The notes under the pieces: generated by a model
What the model was told of the DNA's origin: nothing
What the model saw: the letters and a program-made list of their open reading frames with translations, nothing else
Database searches by the model: none
Part shown: in pieces, positions 13,599 to 18,408 of the stretch
Layout: every line of letters begins with the position of its first letter
How positions within the stretch are numbered: the first letter of the stretch is position 1
Source: Lachnospiraceae bacterium
GTDB taxonomy: Bacteria; Bacillota; Clostridia; Lachnospirales; Lachnospiraceae
Reading direction: 5' to 3'
Assembly: GCA_014804285.1 (NCBI GenBank)
Contig: JAAVAA010000043.1
Location: 1-18,408 of the forward strand
DNA: 18,408 nt
Position numbers and translations under genes: made by a program

Positions 13599-15725
13599 AT
13601 GCTAAAGGAATTTTTTCAAGGTATCAAGTCATTTGATGAAGAAACTAAATGGTTAAGATTTAGATGGATGAAGTTTGAATTTTATTTCAGACAGCCCTTG
13701 GGGATGGCGTTTTTGTTGGTCTTGATTATTATTCGGCTGATCCAAAATGACAGCAGGGAAGGATTCATACCTATTGCGGCGATGGGAATTGTTCTGCTTG
13801 TTTGGATGCTATTGATCTTCTTTTGTATGTTAAGACGAAAATATAGTTTTCATTGTTTAATGATAGTTTTTGCATTACAGTCGATTAGTATACCTATAAC
13901 TGCAGGAGTTTCTGTATGGTCAATAGTGATTGCAGTAATGTTGTTTCTAGCTTTATTCTTATATTATTCTAAGAGGGAAGATTTTTTTATCAAGGAAAGA
14001 GAAGAGGCTGGCATCAATAAAAGAAATGCAACTATTGGTGGTGCATTAGGAGCTTCTCTGGCAGTAGTGATTATTGCCATGCTCTTATGTATTAAGGCAT
14101 GGAATTATCGAAATATGCCGGCAAAGATTACGGAATGTGTGGATTCTGTTTTGGATGAGACATGGACCATAGATCAAGCAAAAGTGGTTGCCGGGAGATG
14201 GGTAAGTGCCGTTGAAATGGAGGACACAGAGGCGATACAGGAAGTTTTAGAGGAAATGCTGGTTGAACAGGAAGAAAAGGTAAAATATTTTTTCTTATTT
14301 GAGAAATCAGAGTTTCATGCAGGAATTGATCCGAAGAAATGCGACGATGTATTATCATGTATTGATGCAGATGAGCATGGAACGGCGTATTATTCTCTGG
14401 CACGCGTAAATCATTATTATGATGTTCAGTCAAAGAGTCATAAGCCTGAGGTGAAGACAAAGCAGAGTGAAGATAGACTATGGGTAACGGTCAGCCATGG
14501 AAGATCAGAGAAAAAAATAGAGTTTGTGGATATGAATGAAACCGTTGGAGAAGAAGGGAAAGAAAATCTGAGAAAGAAGGGATTTTCAGATGAGGATATT
14601 GTCTCCGTACTCGGCAATATTTATACGGATGAAGATATTTCTTTTGTGGAAGAGCTGGTAAAAGCGACGGATAAGGAGGCATATGCGCAGGTATTTAAAA
14701 GGGATCCGGACAAACTAAGCGCAGCAGGTCAGGAGGCGCTATATCAGTATGCGTATGTTCTGTTGTGCAATAACATTAAATATGATGAACACTTTTATGT
14801 AACAGAAGATAATTTGGAATTGCTGGGCACTTTTTGCAATGGAATATTGAAAACATTGTCAAACAGAAAAAAAGAGGATTATTGTGAGCGGTATTTAAAG
14901 GTTTTGTCAGATAAGGGTGGTTATCGAATGAATGCTGTCGTAGATCAGATGTGCGAAAATTATAACCGGAAAGAGGTTGTGGTTGGTCTGCTGCCGGAGT
15001 TTTGTCTGAATACAGAGTTAAATGTTTTGTTTAGTATTTTTGAGAAGCGTATTGATGATAATAAGATATATAAATACAATCGTATTATGCAAGTAGGCAA
15101 ACTTCATTTTATGGTGGGGTATGATAATCTGCTGGACAATTATGTGGAGTATGAGGAGGTTATCCAAGGGGTCTGGAAGTATGAACAAAATAAAATTGGA
15201 TATGTGGATAAGTATACAGCAAATGATGGACGGTATTGGTCATATTATGATAGATCTGAGATAACTACAGAAGAGTGGTTATATGAGGATGTAATATATG
15301 GAATAAAAGGAGTTCATGACATCAATAATGTTTTAAAGGCGGAATGGTTAAAAAGAGAGGGGCTATCTTTTTTGGCGGCTCCGGAAGTGAAAGATATTTT
15401 TGGGGAAATATTTTATCCCGAAGATGGAAAAGTGCAGAGTTTTTGTTGGACGCTTGAGGGAACTGTAAAGGAGCGAAACATGGTTCCATTTTTGCATTTG
15501 ATTTGGACCGGAAAGCCATATGAATATGAAGATGGCAGGAGATCAAAATGGGATAACATATGTGAACTGCCTTATGACGCTGTGGTAGGGTGTATGAATG
15601 TGTTGGATGTAATAGCCATGTGGACGGCAAGTGAAAATGATGGAATAAGGTATTTTGACGTTTCAACACAAACATATCGGGAATATAATATTTTAGAAGA
15701 TTATTACTTTAATGATGAAGAATAA
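13599..15725 (+). CDS. Large membrane protein with novel extracytoplasmic region
   Basis: The protein has 708 residues from ATG 13599, chosen because a GGGGGA ribosome site lies about 8 bases upstream. An in-frame ATG at 13545 lies inside the previous gene and has no such site. Residues 1-30 are a soluble, aromatic-rich N-terminus. Four to five membrane helices follow (about 32-50, 55-82, 86-125, 146-166). The remaining 540 residues should form one domain region on the far side of the last helix. It is acidic, largely helical in look, and contains several Asp-Glu-Asp-Ile and Tyr-rich segments. It has no LRR repeats and no similarity I can see to the other proteins here. The gene starts 32 bases after the LRR fusion gene and ends 20 bases before the next start, which fits a shared transcript. 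Function unknown. Confidence 0.85.
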   Translation: MLKEFFQGIKSFDEETKWLRFRWMKFEFYFRQPLGMAFLLVLIIIRLIQNDSREGFIPIAAMGIVLLVWMLLIFFCMLRRKYSFHCLMIVFALQSISIPITAGVSVWSIVIAVMLFLALFLYYSKREDFFIKEREEAGINKRNATIGGALGASLAVVIIAMLLCIKAWNYRNMPAKITECVDSVLDETWTIDQAKVVAGRWVSAVEMEDTEAIQEVLEEMLVEQEEKVKYFFLFEKSEFHAGIDPKKCDDVLSCIDADEHGTAYYSLARVNHYYDVQSKSHKPEVKTKQSEDRLWVTVSHGRSEKKIEFVDMNETVGEEGKENLRKKGFSDEDIVSVLGNIYTDEDISFVEELVKATDKEAYAQVFKRDPDKLSAAGQEALYQYAYVLLCNNIKYDEHFYVTEDNLELLGTFCNGILKTLSNRKKEDYCERYLKVLSDKGGYRMNAVVDQMCENYNRKEVVVGLLPEFCLNTELNVLFSIFEKRIDDNKIYKYNRIMQVGKLHFMVGYDNLLDNYVEYEEVIQGVWKYEQNKIGYVDKYTANDGRYWSYYDRSEITTEEWLYEDVIYGIKGVHDINNVLKAEWLKREGLSFLAAPEVKDIFGEIFYPEDGKVQSFCWTLEGTVKERNMVPFLHLIWTGKPYEYEDGRRSKWDNICELPYDAVVGCMNVLDVIAMWTASENDGIRYFDVSTQTYREYNILEDYYFNDEE

Positions 15726-15745
15726 AACTTATTAAGGAGCAGGCA

Positions 15746-18408
15746 ATGTACGAGGATAAAGATGAAAACAGAAATCATGAAGATAATGAACAAAAACTGA
15801 TGGAAACCAGACTAGAGAATATGAGAAAAGAATATAGAAAAAAGGAATATGTGGCAGTTATCATAATTAACATAGTATTTGCGAATTTTTCTTACGTTCT
15901 TTATACTTCAGTAAGAAAGATTTCTACTATAAAAATTTATGAAAATGCATCTGCAGCAGCAATTGGCTGGTTTTTGTATGGAGGATGCTTATACCTGGCT
16001 TTAAGGCATGAAAAAATAGAAGAACAAGGGCGTAACAGAGTAATTCTCAAAGCAGTCATTTTTGGAGTTTTTGCAGCGATTGCCAAAATAGGTCTGGATT
16101 TTGTGACAGATTGGATAGGGGTTACCGGGGGTGTTATCGGGAGGTTTAAAGCAATTTTTATTGCCTCAGGAGTGGAAAATGGTTTATTTTGGTTTTTTAT
16201 AATTGTTATTCTTTTTGCCGTTATTGTGCGAGGCAAGGTGCATTGGACGTTTGATGCATTAGGACCGATCTTGGGAATGGCAACAGTTATTTTGTTTTAT
16301 ATCAGTTTGTGGCCTTATCTTGACTCTGAAACGCAATTGATCTCCCTAAATGTATGGTTCTTTGCGGCTTTTATGGTTTTGTTATGGCTTTTGTTAAACA
16401 CGCTTTACGATCAAAAGGAAAGTGGGAAGGAGAAGTTAAGCCGCGGGATCAATGTGGGAATCGCGCTTGGGCAGATAGTTCTTTTGGGAATACTGATATC
16501 TTGGTTAGATAAGCAGGAGATTTGTCTGCCGGTTAAATTTACATATCCGTACCTGGTGTCAATTGAACGCGGCTGTGCAAGTATAAATGCATATTTATCA
16601 GAAGAAAGTGAAGTTGAAATTCCTGAACGGATATGGTGGGCAAAAGAAATTTATATTGACGAAGAAGTTTATAGTAATCTGGGTACGGATATTACGGTTC
16701 ATAACATACCCGATGGGGTTTCTGTGTATGAACTATACCACAAGGAGAGCCAATGCTATTTTACGATAAGGGGTTCGGAAGCTTATATAAATGATTATGT
16801 TGGAGATGAGAAAAGGGTAGAAATACCAGAGGAAGTATGGGGGCGCAAGGTTACAGGTATATCCTGGGGATGCTTTGATGAGTCTCCCGTTGAGGAGGTG
16901 ATTATTCCTGAAACTGTGACAGTTATTAAAGGAGCATTTAGGGATTGTGAAAGCCTGAAACAAATCACATTACCGTCAAAATTAGAGTCCATCGACAGCT
17001 ATGCCTTTGTTAGAAGCGGTATTGAAAGTATTGTATTGCCTGAAAGTGTAAAGGAAGTAGGAGAGTGCGCATTTAAAAATAGTAAGGTTAAAGAGATAGT
17101 GGGTATCGAAAATGTAGAAGATATAGGTGCTAAGGCTTTTTGGGGAACGCCTTGGGTAGAAAGTATTGAGGGAGATTTTGTCTGCATAGGAGATGTTTTG
17201 TATTTGTACAAGGGGGATGAAGAAGAAGTGATTATACCCTCCGGCATAAAGGAAATACGGGGAGCATTTATGACGGACGAGGAATGTCCTTATCCCAGGA
17301 ATGTGAAGAAGGTATTTATACCGGAAACAGTGACAACGATATCAAAGTATAGTTTTGAAGGGCAGGAAGGACTGGAAGTATATATACCAAAAACAGTGAC
17401 ATCTCTTGGGAGTTCCTTTGGTGATAAGCGTATTGATACAATTTTTGGCTTAGAGGACAAAAAGTCATATCGTAAGGGAGAGCCGGGCTGTAGGAATATG
17501 ATTATAACAACAAAAGATTCACCGGCAGTAGACTATGCTATTCAGAACGAGCAGGCGAGATTTCAAATCATTACGGAAGAGGAAATGGAGCAGGAAAAGG
17601 AGAGAGCAATTTCGGGCAGAGATGAAGAATTGGGTGAAGAAATCATAATCCAATCGGAAGGATCATGGATAAATGCGTATTCTAATTTATTGTTAAATGA
17701 TAGTATTGTATTTGATAAGTATGCGCTTATATACAAGGATAAGGATAGCATTCCAGAATTGGTTTGTAATGACATTTATGCGGGTTATCATATCTTTTCT
17801 TACTCGACGGTAGATAATAAAATTGAATATTTTTCAATGATGCCATATGGAACCTATGCAAGAGAATATTACTATTTACCAAAGGGAAATCACATTGTAC
17901 GTGCCAGTATGGGAATAGATAAAAAGGAGCATTATGAATACTATGTAATATATAATGGCTTAGTGAGATGGAGGGAAATGGATAGAGTACTTTTATCAGA
18001 GTTGGAGGAAAATTACATAAATTTTAATGAGCTTCATTATTACAGTAAGGAAGAAATGCTTGATAAATTATATGAATATATGGGCGGAAATAAAGAGGCT
18101 AAGAAGGAAAAAGAAGATTGGAAAGTGGAAGGTTACGATTACTTGAAGAAGATAGACCTTGTCACCACAGATGGAAATGCTTATCCTGTCATGGTGCCAA
18201 AGGATTTTGTGTTGGAGGAAGAGGATTGCTTTGTTGTTTATTCTGGCAATGGATTTAGTCTGACCTTGTATGCCGGTAGATTATATAGTGGTTTATTAGG
18301 TTTTATGCGTGACCATGACCAGTTCTGGTGCCTGTTGCCGGATAGTAGATATGTAAATATAGAGGATTCGGGAAAAATTGAGGAAGATGGGCTGATTTAT
18401 CAGATTTG
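15746..18408 (+). CDS. Fusion of six-helix membrane domain, LRR type A ectodomain and C-terminal domain (partial at right edge)
   Basis: The frame is open for 887 codons with no stop and runs off the window. AAGGAG 6 bases upstream supports ATG 15746. Residues 1-34 are a charged cytoplasmic start. Residues 35-225 match the membrane proteins at 9283 and 10029 (Glu-Tyr then Ile-Asn, Gly-Trp-Phe-Leu-Tyr-Gly-Gly, Lys-x-x-x-Asp). Residues about 236-256 are a further helix at the place of the type A anchor. From about 261 the Thr-Tyr-Pro-Tyr module and LRR_5 repeats follow the type A order to about 600. They include Gly-Thr-Pro-Trp near 470 and an insertion near 560-585. A further domain starts near 630 with a Lys-Asp-Lys-Asp-Ser-Ile-Pro-Glu-Leu loop and continues to the edge. 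The true C-terminus is not visible. Predicted to carry the LRR domain outside the cell on a seven-helix base. Confidence 0.9.
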   Translation, partial: MYEDKDENRNHEDNEQKLMETRLENMRKEYRKKEYVAVIIINIVFANFSYVLYTSVRKISTIKIYENASAAAIGWFLYGGCLYLALRHEKIEEQGRNRVILKAVIFGVFAAIAKIGLDFVTDWIGVTGGVIGRFKAIFIASGVENGLFWFFIIVILFAVIVRGKVHWTFDALGPILGMATVILFYISLWPYLDSETQLISLNVWFFAAFMVLLWLLLNTLYDQKESGKEKLSRGINVGIALGQIVLLGILISWLDKQEICLPVKFTYPYLVSIERGCASINAYLSEESEVEIPERIWWAKEIYIDEEVYSNLGTDITVHNIPDGVSVYELYHKESQCYFTIRGSEAYINDYVGDEKRVEIPEEVWGRKVTGISWGCFDESPVEEVIIPETVTVIKGAFRDCESLKQITLPSKLESIDSYAFVRSGIESIVLPESVKEVGECAFKNSKVKEIVGIENVEDIGAKAFWGTPWVESIEGDFVCIGDVLYLYKGDEEEVIIPSGIKEIRGAFMTDEECPYPRNVKKVFIPETVTTISKYSFEGQEGLEVYIPKTVTSLGSSFGDKRIDTIFGLEDKKSYRKGEPGCRNMIITTKDSPAVDYAIQNEQARFQIITEEEMEQEKERAISGRDEELGEEIIIQSEGSWINAYSNLLLNDSIVFDKYALIYKDKDSIPELVCNDIYAGYHIFSYSTVDNKIEYFSMMPYGTYAREYYYLPKGNHIVRASMGIDKKEHYEYYVIYNGLVRWREMDRVLLSELEENYINFNELHYYSKEEMLDKLYEYMGGNKEAKKEKEDWKVEGYDYLKKIDLVTTDGNAYPVMVPKDFVLEEEDCFVVYSGNGFSLTLYAGRLYSGLLGFMRDHDQFWCLLPDSRYVNIEDSGKIEEDGLIYQI

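Noticed and set aside
16587..17775. Several short open frames on both strands (60-82 codons)
   Set aside because: They are shadows of the long plus-strand frame that begins at 15746 and stays open to the window edge.
1..18408. tRNA, rRNA or CRISPR array
   Set aside because: No cloverleaf with a T-loop motif, no rRNA-like stretch and no regularly spaced short repeat was seen on either strand.

Overview
The window looks like a low-GC Firmicute of the Clostridia, most likely Lachnospiraceae. The reasons are the AT-rich sequence, strong AGGAGG-type ribosome binding sites, BspA-like leucine-rich repeat (LRR_5) proteins, short lipoproteins, and an Rpn-type PD-(D/E)XK nuclease with a Gly-Tyr-Glu-Asp-Gly-rich tail. 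This taxonomic call is inference. No housekeeping gene, RNA gene, CRISPR array or canonical insertion sequence is seen.

Layout. Positions 1-400 are a near-identical copy of 4103-4502, the intergenic leader upstream of the operon: a promoter, then a factor-independent terminator just before the ribosome binding site. In the first unit (1-2996) this leader leads into a broken LRR gene start, a lipoprotein with a DUF3298-like domain (420-1853) and a membrane-anchored LRR protein (1854-2996). A convergent terminator (about 3038-3084) separates it from the minus-strand Rpn-like nuclease gene (3129-4037). The second unit starts from the second leader copy and runs on the plus strand to the end of the window. 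Its order is: a frameshifted and internally deleted LRR gene (4467-5245), an LRR protein (5340-6503), a small secreted protein (6504-6971), a lipoprotein (6994-7575), an LRR protein (7655-8638), a second copy of the small secreted protein (8639-9106), a 69-bp remnant of the lipoprotein gene (9111-9179), two related polytopic membrane proteins (9283-9981, 10029-10742), an LRR protein (10732-11697), an LRR protein with an extra C-terminal domain (11761-13566), a large membrane protein (13599-15725), and a very long ORF open at the right edge (15746-18408) that fuses the polytopic membrane domain to an LRR ectodomain.

Working model. Nearly every gene encodes an envelope protein, and most belong to a few paralogous families: LRR type A, LRR type B, lipoproteins with a shared leader, the 155-residue secreted pair, and the six-helix membrane proteins. 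They appear to share one long transcript. Duplications, a frameshift, an in-frame deletion, a gene remnant and domain fusions show that the locus is recombining and diversifying. The fusion at 15746 suggests that the membrane and LRR proteins act together. The biochemical function is unknown; a variable surface or adhesion/sensing complex is the most economical guess.
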